DNA of 64,000 nt from Sodalinema lacuna_A (GCA_900149785.2 FSSI02000006.1:1-64000); one strand, 5' to 3'. Shown: positions 50,957-60,390, numbered from the stretch's first letter. Numbers and translations are program-made. The notes: a model not told the origin generated them from the sequence alone.

Positions 50957-52627
50957 ATGACAACCACTTCCGTTGAACCCAAAACCTCCCCACCCAATCC
51001 CGAACCCGAACGGCATTGGAAAGACTTTTTCGGCTTTAGTACCGATCACAAAGTCATCGGTATCCAATACTTCGTCACCAGTTTCTTCTTCTATCTCGTC
51101 GCCGGCTTAATGGCCACGAGTATCCGCATCGAACTGGCCACCCCCAATCCTGACTTCCTCGGGGCTGAGAACTATAACGGCGTTCTCACTCTCCATGGAA
51201 CCATGATGATTTTCCTCTGGATTGTGCCAACCGGGGCCGCCTTTGCCAACTACCTAATTCCCCTGATGATTGGAGCCAAGGACATGGCCTTCCCAGTCCT
51301 CAATGGCTTAGCATTTTGGCTGGTTCCCCCCGGCGGCGTTCTCCTCCTCACCAGTTTGATTATCCATCAGCCTCCCGTTGCCGGTTGGACTTCTTACCCT
51401 CCCCTGAGTCTCATTAGTGGTCAAGTCGGGGAGATGATGTGGATTCTCAGCATTCTCCTGTTGGGAACGTCCTCGATTTTGGGGGGAATTAACTTTGTCA
51501 CCACCATCTTTAAGATGCGGATTAAGGAGATGTCACTCTATGACATGCCCTTGTTTTGCTGGTCGATGTTGGCGACATCCCTGCTGATTCTCGTCTCTAC
51601 CCCCGTCCTAGCTGGGGCTTTAATTCTCCTTAGCTTCGACCTCATCGCCGGTACTGCCTTTTTCAATCCCACCGGTGGCGGTGATCCGATTGTCTACCAG
51701 CATATGTTCTGGTTCTACTCCCACCCGGCGGTGTACATCATGATTCTGCCGGTGTTTGGCCTCATCTCCGATATTTTGCCGGTTCACGCTCGCAAACCGA
51801 TTTTTGGCTATAAAGCGATCGCCTACTCCAGTATCGCGATCGCCTTTCTCGGTAACATCGTTTGGGCGCACCATATGTTTACCAGTGGAACCCCCGGCTG
51901 GTTGCGGGTGTTCTTTATGGCCGCAACGATGATTATTGCCGTTCCCACGGGAATTAAAGTCTTTAGTTGGGTCGCCACTGTCTGGGGAGGTAAACTTCGC
52001 CTCAACTCCGCGATGCTATTTGCGATCGGCTTTGTTTCCATGTTCCTGATTGGTGGCTTAAGCGGCGTGATGGTGGCGTCGGTTCCCTTTGACATTCATG
52101 TTCACGATACCTATTTCATCGTCGCTCACTTCCACTATGTCCTCTTCGGCGGCAGTGTCTTTGGGATCTTCGCCGGAATTTACCACTGGTTCCCGAAAAT
52201 GGTCGGGCGGATGATGAACGAAACCTGGGGCAAAGTTCACTTTGTCCTCACCTTCATCGGCTTTAACCTGGCATTCTTCCCCATGCACATCTTAGGATTA
52301 CAGGGAATGCCCCGCCGAGTGGTGCAATATGACCCCGCTTTCACAACGCTAAACCAGATTTGTACCGTGGGTTCCCTGATTTTGGCGGTGTCAACGTTGC
52401 CCTTTTTGGTCAATGCCGCTTGGAGTTGGTTCAAAGGCCCCGTCGCCGGTGCGAATCCTTGGAATGCGTTGACCTTAGAATGGCAAACCAGTTCTCCGCC
52501 GATTATTGAGAACTTCGAGGAAGAACCGGTGTTGTGGTCGGGTCCCTATGACTACGGAGTTGATCGCGAACAGGATGACGATCGCTCTGTCTCTGAGTTA
52601 CTCGCTGAAGTTAAGGCTCAGATGTAA
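50957..52627 (+). CDS. ctaD: Cytochrome c oxidase subunit I
   Basis: A 556-residue heme-copper oxidase core with twelve helices. GVLTLHGTMMIFLWIVP holds a low-spin heme ligand; the CuB and cross-link region reads FWFYSHPAVYIMILPVFGLI, the YSHP form that marks the A2 oxidase class without the K-channel glutamate; HDTYFIVAHFHYVLFGG holds the high-spin heme histidines. The soluble C-terminus is short and acidic. It is second in the ctaCDE operon. Confidence 0.97.
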   Translation: MTTTSVEPKTSPPNPEPERHWKDFFGFSTDHKVIGIQYFVTSFFFYLVAGLMATSIRIELATPNPDFLGAENYNGVLTLHGTMMIFLWIVPTGAAFANYLIPLMIGAKDMAFPVLNGLAFWLVPPGGVLLLTSLIIHQPPVAGWTSYPPLSLISGQVGEMMWILSILLLGTSSILGGINFVTTIFKMRIKEMSLYDMPLFCWSMLATSLLILVSTPVLAGALILLSFDLIAGTAFFNPTGGGDPIVYQHMFWFYSHPAVYIMILPVFGLISDILPVHARKPIFGYKAIAYSSIAIAFLGNIVWAHHMFTSGTPGWLRVFFMAATMIIAVPTGIKVFSWVATVWGGKLRLNSAMLFAIGFVSMFLIGGLSGVMVASVPFDIHVHDTYFIVAHFHYVLFGGSVFGIFAGIYHWFPKMVGRMMNETWGKVHFVLTFIGFNLAFFPMHILGLQGMPRRVVQYDPAFTTLNQICTVGSLILAVSTLPFLVNAAWSWFKGPVAGANPWNALTLEWQTSSPPIIENFEEEPVLWSGPYDYGVDREQDDDRSVSELLAEVKAQM

Positions 52628-52636
52628 TTAACGTTT

Positions 52637-52707
52637 CCTGAATACCCCCAGAGACAGAAATCAAGTGTCAGATTCTTATGAAAAAGCTGTGATTGGGGGT
52701 ATTCAGG
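52637..52707. repeat. 71-bp element with 14-bp terminal inverted repeats (ctaD-ctaE gap)
   Basis: CCTGAATACCCCCA at 52637-52650 and TGGGGGTATTCAGG at 52694-52707 are perfect inverted repeats around a 43-base middle part. The same GGGTATTCAGG end occurs at 44791-44801. It resembles a miniature mobile element inserted in the oxidase operon. Confidence 0.6.
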
Positions 52708-52772
52708 TCCTCAAGTTCTGGCACTTCAATATTGCCATTGCAACACCTGTCCCTAACCATTTGACTTAACTT

Positions 52773-53393
52773 ATGCAAGGTTCTACTGTCGATACGTCTC
52801 AAAATCCCCTAGCGACGGCGTCTCATGCTGAAGCGGGACATCATGGAGATCATCCGGATCATCGGATTTTTGGGCTTTATATGTTTCTGTTTGCTGAGGC
52901 CATGATTTTCCTCGGCTTGTTTGCGGCGTATCTCACGTTTCGCTCGGTGGCTCAGGTGTGGCCGCCGCAAGGAACGCCGGAATTAGAGTTGTTGTTACCC
53001 ACGGTGAACACCATTATTCTGGTGTCGAGTAGTTTTGTGATGAACCGGGGTAATCAGGCGATTCGCAACAATGATGTGAAGGGGTTACGTACCTGGTTTG
53101 CCATTACGGCGGCCATGGGATTACTGTTTTTGTTTGGTCAAGGGTACGAGTATTTTACGAATGAATTTGGCCTGACGGATAATCTCTTTACTAGCACCTT
53201 TTATGTCCTGACTGGCTTTCACGGTTTACACGTTACCTTTGGTTTAGGCTTGATTTTGCTAGTTTTGGGGCGATCGCTCAAGCAAGGTCGTTATACCAGT
53301 GACAGTCACTTTGGTCCTGAAGCGGCGGAACTTTACTGGCACTTTGTCGATATTGTTTGGATTGTCTTATTTGCCATTCTCTATCTGTTTTAG
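52773..53393 (+). CDS. ctaE: Cytochrome c oxidase subunit III
   Basis: A 206-residue subunit with five transmembrane helices, the short bacterial form. Conserved parts are MFLFAEAMIFLGLFAAYLTF, the glutamate-containing GQGYEYF segment and FHGLHVTFGLGLILL, and EAAELYWHFVDIVWIVLFAI at the end. It ends the ctaCDE operon, followed by a terminator. Confidence 0.96.
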   Translation: MQGSTVDTSQNPLATASHAEAGHHGDHPDHRIFGLYMFLFAEAMIFLGLFAAYLTFRSVAQVWPPQGTPELELLLPTVNTIILVSSSFVMNRGNQAIRNNDVKGLRTWFAITAAMGLLFLFGQGYEYFTNEFGLTDNLFTSTFYVLTGFHGLHVTFGLGLILLVLGRSLKQGRYTSDSHFGPEAAELYWHFVDIVWIVLFAILYLF

Positions 53394-53421
53394 CGATTAA
53401 CGCCAAACTGGACTCTAGCAA

Positions 53422-53466
53422 AACAAAATCCCCTTGAACCCATTAGAAGTTCAGGGGGATTTTGTT
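53422..53466. terminator. Bidirectional terminator between ctaE and rbcS
   Basis: AACAAAATCCCCTTGAAC pairs with GTTCAGGGGGATTTTGTT around a 9-base loop, with one bulge. The ends are A-rich and T-rich, so it can act as an intrinsic terminator for ctaE (plus) and for the rbcLXS operon (minus). Confidence 0.8.
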
Positions 53467-53535
53467 GAAAAAGTTAGCCGCTCGTGAATCAGGTCGTTAC
53501 ACACTCCTAACCACGAGCAACAAACCATTCAAGAC

Positions 53536-53877
53536 TTAGTAACGACCAATGCCTTGACCGGGTTTGTAAACGATGAAGCTCACCGTTTGGCATTGTTTGA
53601 TGTTATCGAAACCAACCACACGGATGTAGGAGTTGGAGTACTCAGAACGGCACTCACGCACTTCGCTCAAGACATCCTGAGGAGTAGAAGCCGAGAACAG
53701 AGGCAGTTTCCACAGAGTCCAGTGGTGGTCGGTGGGGAGGGGATTTTCTTCAAATTCAACCGCAGGAATGAATCCTTGGTCGAACATATATTGGATCTGG
53801 CTGATAATTTGTTGGTCAGTCAGAGGGGGAAGATACGAGAGAGTTTCGTAACGACGCTCTTTAGGCAGGGTTTTCAT
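53536..53877 (-). CDS. rbcS: Ribulose bisphosphate carboxylase small subunit
   Basis: A 113-residue form I small subunit starting at the ATG at 53877 (MKTLPKERRYETLSYLPPLT), with AAGGAG about 10 bases upstream; the open frame is nine codons longer. The conserved Q-I-x-Y-x-L-type segment reads QIQYMFDQGFIPAVEFEE and the end is FIVYKPGQGIGRY. It joins eight large subunits in the carboxysomal Rubisco. It is the last gene of rbcL-rbcX-rbcS. Confidence 0.97.
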   Translation of the reverse strand: MKTLPKERRYETLSYLPPLTDQQIISQIQYMFDQGFIPAVEFEENPLPTDHHWTLWKLPLFSASTPQDVLSEVRECRSEYSNSYIRVVGFDNIKQCQTVSFIVYKPGQGIGRY

Positions 53878-53910
53878 CAGAAATGACTCCTTGTTCTGTG
53901 ACAAATAATG

Positions 53911-54318
53911 TTAATCCGGGACATTGGGATCCTCAGACTCCGGGGGTGACAAGTCCTCCACAGAGGTCGAGGCAGGCTCAGCAGTTCGGGTCAGGCGTTC
54001 AAGCAATTGACGGCGATGGTCCGTGTTGGACTGCTCAATTTGGGCCATGACCATACTCGGTAACAACTCCAAAATTGTCTCCGCCAGATGAGCGCGTACC
54101 GTCAAGACTCGTAGCATGAGTTCTTTATTCTCTTGCATCAAGCCTTGTAGGTAGGCTTCACCATCTTGAACACGATTCCCCGAAGAATACTCGCTTAGCC
54201 AAAGGGCCAGGGAAGGATTGGTTTCTGAAAGCTGCTCGATAATTGTCCGAACCGCTTGATAGGTCAGGTAACTTTGCAGCACCTTGGCCGTATCGTTGGC
54301 GACTTTTTTCGGATACAT
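53911..54318 (-). CDS. rbcX: Rubisco assembly chaperone RbcX
   Basis: A 135-residue RbcX dimer chaperone that clamps the RbcL C-terminal peptide during assembly. Typical features are MYPKKVANDTAKVLQSYLTY, then NPSLALWLSEYSSGNRVQDG and EAYLQGLMQENKELMLRVL. The C-terminal 20 residues are a variable acidic tail. It is located between rbcL and rbcS, the usual beta-cyanobacterial order. Confidence 0.95.
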   Translation of the reverse strand: MYPKKVANDTAKVLQSYLTYQAVRTIIEQLSETNPSLALWLSEYSSGNRVQDGEAYLQGLMQENKELMLRVLTVRAHLAETILELLPSMVMAQIEQSNTDHRRQLLERLTRTAEPASTSVEDLSPPESEDPNVPD

Positions 54319-54432
54319 CTAGGCTTTATCCTTCCCGAAACGCCTTGGCAAAGTTGGATAGAGGGTCATGAGCGCTCCTTAAATTAACGAGAAAATTAAG
54401 GGTCGCTCTTACCTCTAGCAACTTAAGCGAGA

Positions 54433-55845
54433 TTAGAGAGTATCAACCGCTTCATACTCGAACTTGATTTCTTTCCAGAGTTCGCAAGCCACGGCCAAGT
54501 CAGGAGACCATTTCGCCGCTTCGCGGATGATGTCGCCACCTTCACGCATGAGGTCACGACCTTCGTTACGGGCTTGAACACAAGCTTCGAGAGCAACCCG
54601 GTTAGCGGTTGCACCAGGAGCGTTACCCCAGGGGTGACCGAGGGTTCCACCACCGAACTGCAAGCAGGAGTCATCGCCGAAGATTTCGAGCAATGCGGGC
54701 ATATGCCAAACGTGAATCCCACCGGACGCAACGGGCATAACGCCAGGGATAGACGCCCAGTCTTGGGTGAAGAAGATACCACGAGAGCGATCTTCTTCGA
54801 CGAAGTCTTCACGCATTAGGTCAACGAAGCCCATGGTGATGCCTTTTTCCCCTTCGAGTTTACCGACGACGGTACCGGAGTGGAGGTGGTCACCACCCGA
54901 GAGGCGCAGACATTTGGCCAGAACCCGGAAGTGAATTCCGTGGATTTTCTGACGGTCGATGACGGCGTGCATGGCGCGGTGAATGTGCAGCAGCATACCG
55001 TTGTCACGGCACCAACGAGCCAGGGTGGTGTTGGCGGTGAACCCACCGGTGAGGAAGTCGTGCATGATGATGGGGGTGCCGATTTCTTTGGCGAATTCGG
55101 CCCGTTTCATCATCTCCTCGACGGTCGGAGCGGTCACGTTGAGGTAGTGACCTTTAATTTCGTTGGTTTCAGACTGAGATTTCTCGATGGCTTCTTGCAC
55201 AAACAAGAAGCGATCGCGCCAGCGCATGAAGGGCTGAGAGTTGATGTTTTCGTCGTCTTTGGTGAAGTCCAAGCCACCGCGCAGACATTCATAGACGGCG
55301 CGACCGTAGTTTTTAGCGGACAGACCCAATTTCGGTTTAATGGTGCAACCGAGTAGAGGACGACCGTATTTGTTCAATTTGTCCCGCTCAACGGTAATGC
55401 CGTGGGGAGGACCTTGGAAGGTTTTAACCAGGGCAACCGGGAAGCGGATATCTTCTAAGCGCAGGGCTTTGAGAGCCTTGAACCCAAATACGTTTCCGAC
55501 GATGGAGGTGAGGATGTTGGTGACAGAGCCTTCTTCAAATAGATCCATCGGATAGGCGACGAAGCAGAAGTACTGGTTGTCTTCGCCGGGGACGGATTCG
55601 ATATCGTAGCAACGACCTTTGTAGCGATCGAGGTCAGTGAGTCCGTCGGTCCACACCGTGGTCCAGGTTCCGGTGGATGATTCAGCAGCAACAGCGGCAG
55701 CGGCTTCTTCTGCCGGAACACCGGGTTGGGGACTCATGCGGAAACATGCCAACAGGTCGGTGTCTTTGGGGGTGTAATCAGGGGTGTAGTAAGTCAGGCG
55801 GTAGTCCTGAACGCCTGCTTTATATCCAGCTTTCGCTTGTACCAT
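54433..55845 (-). CDS. rbcL: Ribulose bisphosphate carboxylase large subunit (form IB)
   Basis: A 470-residue large subunit from the ATG at 55845 (MVQAKAGYKAGVQDYRLTYY), with GAGGA just upstream; the open frame extends 39 codons further into the leader. Active-site elements are intact: the carbamylated lysine in GLDFTKDDENINSQ, LGCTIKPKLGLSAKNYGRAV, and loop 6 in HSGTVVGKLEGEKGITMGF. It fixes CO2 inside carboxysomes. The upstream ccm operon in the same direction packages it. Confidence 0.97.
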   Translation of the reverse strand: MVQAKAGYKAGVQDYRLTYYTPDYTPKDTDLLACFRMSPQPGVPAEEAAAAVAAESSTGTWTTVWTDGLTDLDRYKGRCYDIESVPGEDNQYFCFVAYPMDLFEEGSVTNILTSIVGNVFGFKALKALRLEDIRFPVALVKTFQGPPHGITVERDKLNKYGRPLLGCTIKPKLGLSAKNYGRAVYECLRGGLDFTKDDENINSQPFMRWRDRFLFVQEAIEKSQSETNEIKGHYLNVTAPTVEEMMKRAEFAKEIGTPIIMHDFLTGGFTANTTLARWCRDNGMLLHIHRAMHAVIDRQKIHGIHFRVLAKCLRLSGGDHLHSGTVVGKLEGEKGITMGFVDLMREDFVEEDRSRGIFFTQDWASIPGVMPVASGGIHVWHMPALLEIFGDDSCLQFGGGTLGHPWGNAPGATANRVALEACVQARNEGRDLMREGGDIIREAAKWSPDLAVACELWKEIKFEYEAVDTL

Positions 55846-56524
55846 ATTCCTCGCTTTCTCCTTGGGTATCAGGGTTTCGTATAATGAACAACTGTCTACA
55901 CGCTTCCTAATCAAGACTTCTACGACGGTTGGGTCGTGGTCTGAAGTCTGGATGTCCAACACTCATAGGACCCGATACGGGAGTTCAATGAGCATCAGTG
56001 GTGGTGAGATCGGTTGAGGTGACTTCCCGCGCGGGTCAGTGCTGGGGTTAGGAACCTGTACCCAGACGACCGACAACGTCGGCGAAAGGCTCAATTCGGC
56101 CGACGCTTCGTTTCGGAAACGCAGTCGAATCTTTTTCTCGCGTTAATTTGCGCGTTTGATTTGGGAAGTTCGTGAAGCCAACAGTTCGGATTGAATATTT
56201 CCTTACCGAGAAGGATCCTATCATGGATCGGATCCTTTTTCTTTTAGAATTGACTCATTTTTTTTCGTGACGCCATTGCGATTTTTGGGGAGGCTGATTA
56301 GTTTGACTAATGCCAGTCTAATACCCGTCTCAATGTAAAGAAATCTGACAGATTTTAAAGAAAAAAAAAGCCAAGCTCCCCTTGTCTATATCAAGACAAG
56401 AGGTCTCAAAGGGCATTTCACCGGCTTCGGGATGGCCGATATCGGTGAGCGGGCGCTCAAGCCTAGGGCAATTTTAGGGACAAATCATCGTCAAAATTCT
56501 CAATTTTACTCCCTAGGATTGGTC
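55846..56524 (-). promoter_or_regulatory. Leader and promoter region of rbcL
   Basis: 679 bp between the ccmN stop and rbcL without a supported gene. It holds a hairpin AAGGATCC/GGATCCTT at 56211-56237 followed by T5 on the plus strand, a CTTGTCT/AGACAAG hairpin at 56381-56400, and a run of nine A near 56360. The rbc promoter should lie here; no box is clear enough to name. Confidence 0.5.
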
Positions 56525-57349
56525 TTAAGGAGCGGATGAATCAGAGTCAGAACGAGGTTTTAAATGCTGAGCATGAGGAAACAGAGTTGTTAACATCTGA
56601 TTCAGATGAACTTGGCCATAAATCAGTCGCTTGACAACAGCAGGATTGGATGGACTGTTTGTCGTTGTTTCTGAGTTCGAGGTGTTGGACGGATGTTCTG
56701 ATGGGGAAGGGTCTGACTTTTGTTCAGGGGGTGGAGAAGATGATTCTGCTAAATCGATGGGTTCCTCGGGGGGGTCTGGAGAATCTTCGCTGGGGTTTCT
56801 ACTCGATTCGTCTCTGGAATCTTGGCTGATGATGGATTCCTCAGAAGACTCGTTAGAAGACTCGTTTTCCCAGGGGGACGGTAGTTCATGAGGAGGGTTT
56901 TGGCCCGGCGATCGCATCTCACTGGGCCTCCCCTCATCGGGTCTCTCATCGGGTCTCTCATCGGGTTTCTCTTGAGGCCGAGAGCGATCGCCTAAGACCG
57001 TCCCCGCCGCCAGGACCTGATCGGCAGCCACATCCGTATCAATAATCGTCGAAGCAGCTCCAATACTGGCATAGGGGCCAACGGTGCAAGCTCCAATAAC
57101 CAAGACTCCGGCGCCCAAATTCGCTCCGGCTTTGATGCAAATATCACCTCGGCGAGCATGGAGAACAACTCCTAACCCCAAACAGACCCCATCAGCAATG
57201 ACGATACGCTCATTTTGTCCCGCTTGTAGCACAACTCCTGGAGCGATCGCCGCATTGGCATGAATCGTCACATCTCCACTGACGAAGACATCCTCGCGCT
57301 GTAGGGGGGATATCGGTAGCGGTTGCATTGGGTTCTCACGGGTTATCAA
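56525..57349 (-). CDS. ccmN: Carboxysome assembly protein CcmN
   Basis: A 274-residue CcmN. The N-terminal half (about 15-120) is a left-handed beta helix of hexapeptide repeats (ITIHANAAIAPG-, VCLGLGVVLHARRGD-like). The C-terminal encapsulation peptide, which docks to the CcmK shell, reads KRLIYGQVHLNQMLTTLFPH. Between them lies an unusually long linker of about 110 residues rich in Ser, Glu, Pro and Asp, which starts with PDERPDERPDEGR repeats. CcmN links CcmM to the shell and nucleates carboxysomes. It closes the ccmK2K1LMN operon. Confidence 0.93.
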   Translation of the reverse strand: MITRENPMQPLPISPLQREDVFVSGDVTIHANAAIAPGVVLQAGQNERIVIADGVCLGLGVVLHARRGDICIKAGANLGAGVLVIGACTVGPYASIGAASTIIDTDVAADQVLAAGTVLGDRSRPQEKPDERPDERPDEGRPSEMRSPGQNPPHELPSPWENESSNESSEESIISQDSRDESSRNPSEDSPDPPEEPIDLAESSSPPPEQKSDPSPSEHPSNTSNSETTTNSPSNPAVVKRLIYGQVHLNQMLTTLFPHAQHLKPRSDSDSSAP

Positions 57350-57464
57350 ACGTCGGGAATCGGCGAAGGACGATCCGGAGAAGAAACAGCAGTACTGAGG
57401 AGTCTAGTTAAACCAGAACTGCGATCGCACGACTATTTCTCCACCAAATCACCGGCCATCTTCC

Positions 57465-59495
57465 CTAAGGGCGCTGAATGACCGTCTCCAGAACGCGGCG
57501 TTTCGCGTTAGGGTCAATGCCAATTAAGCGTACATATTCACCGCGATGATCCTTCATGCAGGCTTCGAGGGCGGGAACCACATCCGTTAACTGAGCGCTG
57601 TCAATGGGGGAACAGCTTTTCCACGATTGGGTTTTAAAGCGTCGTGGCGTCGCGTGTTCGGTCCCAATGCGGTAACCCTGAGCCAAGAGCGATCGCACCT
57701 GATCGAGAGTATCCTGCTCCAGTTGACTGCTCGTCACCCCACGATTCCCACCGTTTTTCTGGGACTGATACTGACTAACGCTGGCACCAAAGCCTTTACG
57801 ACTACTGCTGCTCGCGGCAGCTTGGCCATTGGTTTGAGATCCCGGACGCTGAATAATCGTCTCACTAACCCGGCGTTTCTCGTTAGGGTCAATGCCGATC
57901 AACTGTACATATTCCCCAGCATGATCTGCCACACAGGCTTCGAGTTGATTAAGCACCTGATTGAGTTGTTTCGACTCAATGGGGGCGCAGGTTTTCCAGG
58001 ATTGGGTTTTGAACCGTCGTGGGCTGGCGTGTTCGGTCCCAATGCGATAGCCCTGAGATAGCAGCGATCGCACCAATTCCACCGTCTCCCCAGTCAGCAC
58101 ACCCTGGCCCGAGGAACCCCGAGCCACGGGGCCATTTCCGGTCACGGCGGCCACTTTCTCAACAGCTCCCTTACTCGGCGGCGTTACCCCATTGGGACGT
58201 TGCACGATCGCCTCGACGACGCGGCGTTTCTCGTTGGGATCAATGCCGATCAACTGGACATAGTCCCCGGCGGCCTCCGCGAGAATTTCATTGAGTTCGG
58301 AGATGGCCGTTTGGGGAGATCCCGAAAGAGTCCCCACCGTCAACCAAGACTTCGTTTTGAAGCGACGAGCCGAGGCCCGTTCCACTCCAATCTGATAGCC
58401 TGACTGCAACAGAGAGCGCACCTGATCCGCCGCACTCGCATCAAGACTCACGCCATTGCTCGACGCGGCCGGACGAGCGCCATTGCCGCGACTGGCCCGA
58501 TACGACGAGGTCCCGGACGATTGACCCCCACCAGCGGTTGGGGTTTCTCCGGGACGCTGAATAATCATTTCGCTGACACGCCGTTTGGCCTCTGGGTCAA
58601 TGGCGATCAGACGCACATATTCTCCAGAATGCTCTCGTAACACCGTTTCGAGTTCCGAGAGGGCGCGATCGGCGCGGGTGTTCGATAGAGTCCCGGCCGT
58701 CAGCCAAGACTTGGTTTTGAATCGGCGGGCGTTGGCGTGTTCGATGCCGATTTTATAGCCCTGTTGGAGCAAGCGCTTGACTTGCCCATTCACTTCATTA
58801 TTTAAACTCATACTCCCTACTGACGTATCCTCAGATACAGCGATGTCCTTGCCGTCACCGTTACGATTTGCTGCAACAGCTTGCCGTCGCGCAGAAGACT
58901 CACCCCGTTGATGTAAGGATGAGGAGACTCCCCGCTGCACCGTAACATTAGCGTCAAGCAAATACTGTGCGAAATCCCGATCTACGGGTCGTACATCGGG
59001 CAGCCGATCCGCCTCGGCTTGGGTGGTAATCACAGAGCCAGATGCCACATATTTTCCAGGAGGAATCTCGACATCCTGGACTAAGGTGTGCATCATGACC
59101 ACCGAACCCTGACCCACGCGTGCATTGAACACCGTCGAACGAAAGCCAATGAAGCAGTCGTCTCCGATGTATGCCGGACCATGAACCAAGGCTAAATGAG
59201 CAATACAACTATTGCGACCGATCCACACCGCGTATTCACGCTGGCGATCGCCCACAACCGTTGCACCATTCAGCCCATGAATGATGACTCCATTTTGAAT
59301 ATTCGCGTGATCGCCGATATAGAACGGCGACTCCGCATCGGCTCGAACCGATGTCCCCGGTGCGATCGTTGCCCCTTCACCGACGGTGACATCGCCGATG
59401 ATATTGGCAAACGAATGCACATAGGCTGTGCTGTGGATTTTTGGTTCGGCAAGCTCCCGCTGGGGGGATGGAGCCGCGCGCTTGCGGACAACCAT
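57465..59495 (-). CDS. ccmM: Carboxysome scaffold protein CcmM with four SSUL domains
   Basis: A 676-residue CcmM. Residues about 20-195 form a gamma-carbonic-anhydrase beta helix with all three zinc histidines visible (GVIIHGL, SCIAHLALVHG). Four Rubisco small-subunit-like (SSUL) domains begin near residues 230, 350, 468 and 591. SSUL1 and 2 lack cysteines; SSUL3 and 4 each have the redox-sensitive pair (SWKTCAPIES, SWKSCSPIDS and a later C). An internal ATG at residue 229 (58811), preceded by GGGAG, could produce the short CcmM35 form that binds Rubisco into a condensate. Confidence 0.95.
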   Translation of the reverse strand: MVVRKRAAPSPQRELAEPKIHSTAYVHSFANIIGDVTVGEGATIAPGTSVRADAESPFYIGDHANIQNGVIIHGLNGATVVGDRQREYAVWIGRNSCIAHLALVHGPAYIGDDCFIGFRSTVFNARVGQGSVVMMHTLVQDVEIPPGKYVASGSVITTQAEADRLPDVRPVDRDFAQYLLDANVTVQRGVSSSLHQRGESSARRQAVAANRNGDGKDIAVSEDTSVGSMSLNNEVNGQVKRLLQQGYKIGIEHANARRFKTKSWLTAGTLSNTRADRALSELETVLREHSGEYVRLIAIDPEAKRRVSEMIIQRPGETPTAGGGQSSGTSSYRASRGNGARPAASSNGVSLDASAADQVRSLLQSGYQIGVERASARRFKTKSWLTVGTLSGSPQTAISELNEILAEAAGDYVQLIGIDPNEKRRVVEAIVQRPNGVTPPSKGAVEKVAAVTGNGPVARGSSGQGVLTGETVELVRSLLSQGYRIGTEHASPRRFKTQSWKTCAPIESKQLNQVLNQLEACVADHAGEYVQLIGIDPNEKRRVSETIIQRPGSQTNGQAAASSSSRKGFGASVSQYQSQKNGGNRGVTSSQLEQDTLDQVRSLLAQGYRIGTEHATPRRFKTQSWKSCSPIDSAQLTDVVPALEACMKDHRGEYVRLIGIDPNAKRRVLETVIQRP

Positions 59496-59611
59496 AACGA
59501 ATTTCGTTCCTCAATCAACTCAATGATCCCAAACTGCTCAGGCTTCACCTCAACAGTATGGGTTAAAACATGGCTAAAAACTTTAGTTCCTAGGCTGCGA
59601 CCGGTTCACAA

Positions 59612-59911
59612 TTAGTAACGATCTTTTTTGTTATAAACCTGTCGGTTTTCCAAGCTCACAGTATCGATAATGCCCACGGTGAGTGCATCAATCGGACAAC
59701 CCTCGCGGCCCGGTTCAACCCGAGCAGCACTACCGCGACTGAACAGAACCCACTCACCGGTTCCAGCACCGACGAGATCCGCTGCGACTTCATACTTGGG
59801 GATTAACTCTCCCTGAGCATCAACGAGTTGCAACACGAGGAGTTTAAGTCCCCTCATGGTCTCTAGTTTTTGGTTGCTGACGACGGTTCCGCAGACTCTG
59901 GCAATTTGCAT
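59612..59911 (-). CDS. ccmL: Carboxysome vertex protein CcmL
   Basis: A 99-residue pentameric shell protein of the CcmL/EutN family. It begins MQIARVCGTVVSNQKLETMR, followed by GLKLLVLQLVDAQGELIPKY and GAGTGEWVLFSRGSAARV, and closes the twelve vertices of the icosahedral shell. It lies between ccmK1 (14 bp) and ccmM (116 bp). Confidence 0.96.
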   Translation of the reverse strand: MQIARVCGTVVSNQKLETMRGLKLLVLQLVDAQGELIPKYEVAADLVGAGTGEWVLFSRGSAARVEPGREGCPIDALTVGIIDTVSLENRQVYNKKDRY

Positions 59912-59925
59912 TATCTTCTGCTGGC

Positions 59926-60264
59926 TTAGCGGCTAATGGAGCGGGGTGAGCCGATGCTCTCGCGGAACTGCTCAACCGCTTCGGTATAGCGAATCGGCAG
60001 AACATACTCCAGGTTCTCGTGAGGCCGAGCAATAATATGGGTCGATAAGACTTCTCCCCCATTGACCCGTTTCACATTATCGGTTCCGGCGGAGATGGAC
60101 GCTTGCACTTCCGAGACATCGCCCCGGACGATGACCGTCACCCGACCTGAACCAATTTTTTCATACCCCACTAGGGTCACCCGAGCGGCTTTCACCATGG
60201 CGTCAGCGGCTTCGACCACTGCCGGAAACCCGAGGGTTTCAATCATTCCTACGGCAATTGACAT
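59926..60264 (-). CDS. ccmK1: Carboxysome shell hexamer protein CcmK1
   Basis: A 112-residue BMC-domain shell protein. It contains MSIAVGMIETLGFPAVVEAA, GYEKIGSGRVTVIVRGDVSE at the pore and STHIIARPHENLEYVLPIRY. The C-terminal helix is longer than in the neighbour (ESIGSPRSISR), which by analogy with Synechocystis marks it as CcmK1. It forms the facets together with CcmK2. Confidence 0.93.
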   Translation of the reverse strand: MSIAVGMIETLGFPAVVEAADAMVKAARVTLVGYEKIGSGRVTVIVRGDVSEVQASISAGTDNVKRVNGGEVLSTHIIARPHENLEYVLPIRYTEAVEQFRESIGSPRSISR

Positions 60265-60390
60265 TGTTTTGTTAACTCCTGCAATAAATCATTATCCGGA
60301 CTGAGATCGTGGACTGAGAGACAATGGGGTTCATGTCCTCAAGGCGATCACGAGCGATCGCCGACCCACGTCTAACGTTAGGTGTTTCGA

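Noticed and set aside
57627..58061. Open frames on the plus strand antisense to ccmM
   Set aside because: They mirror the SSUL repeats and have no recognisable protein features; the minus-strand product is certain.
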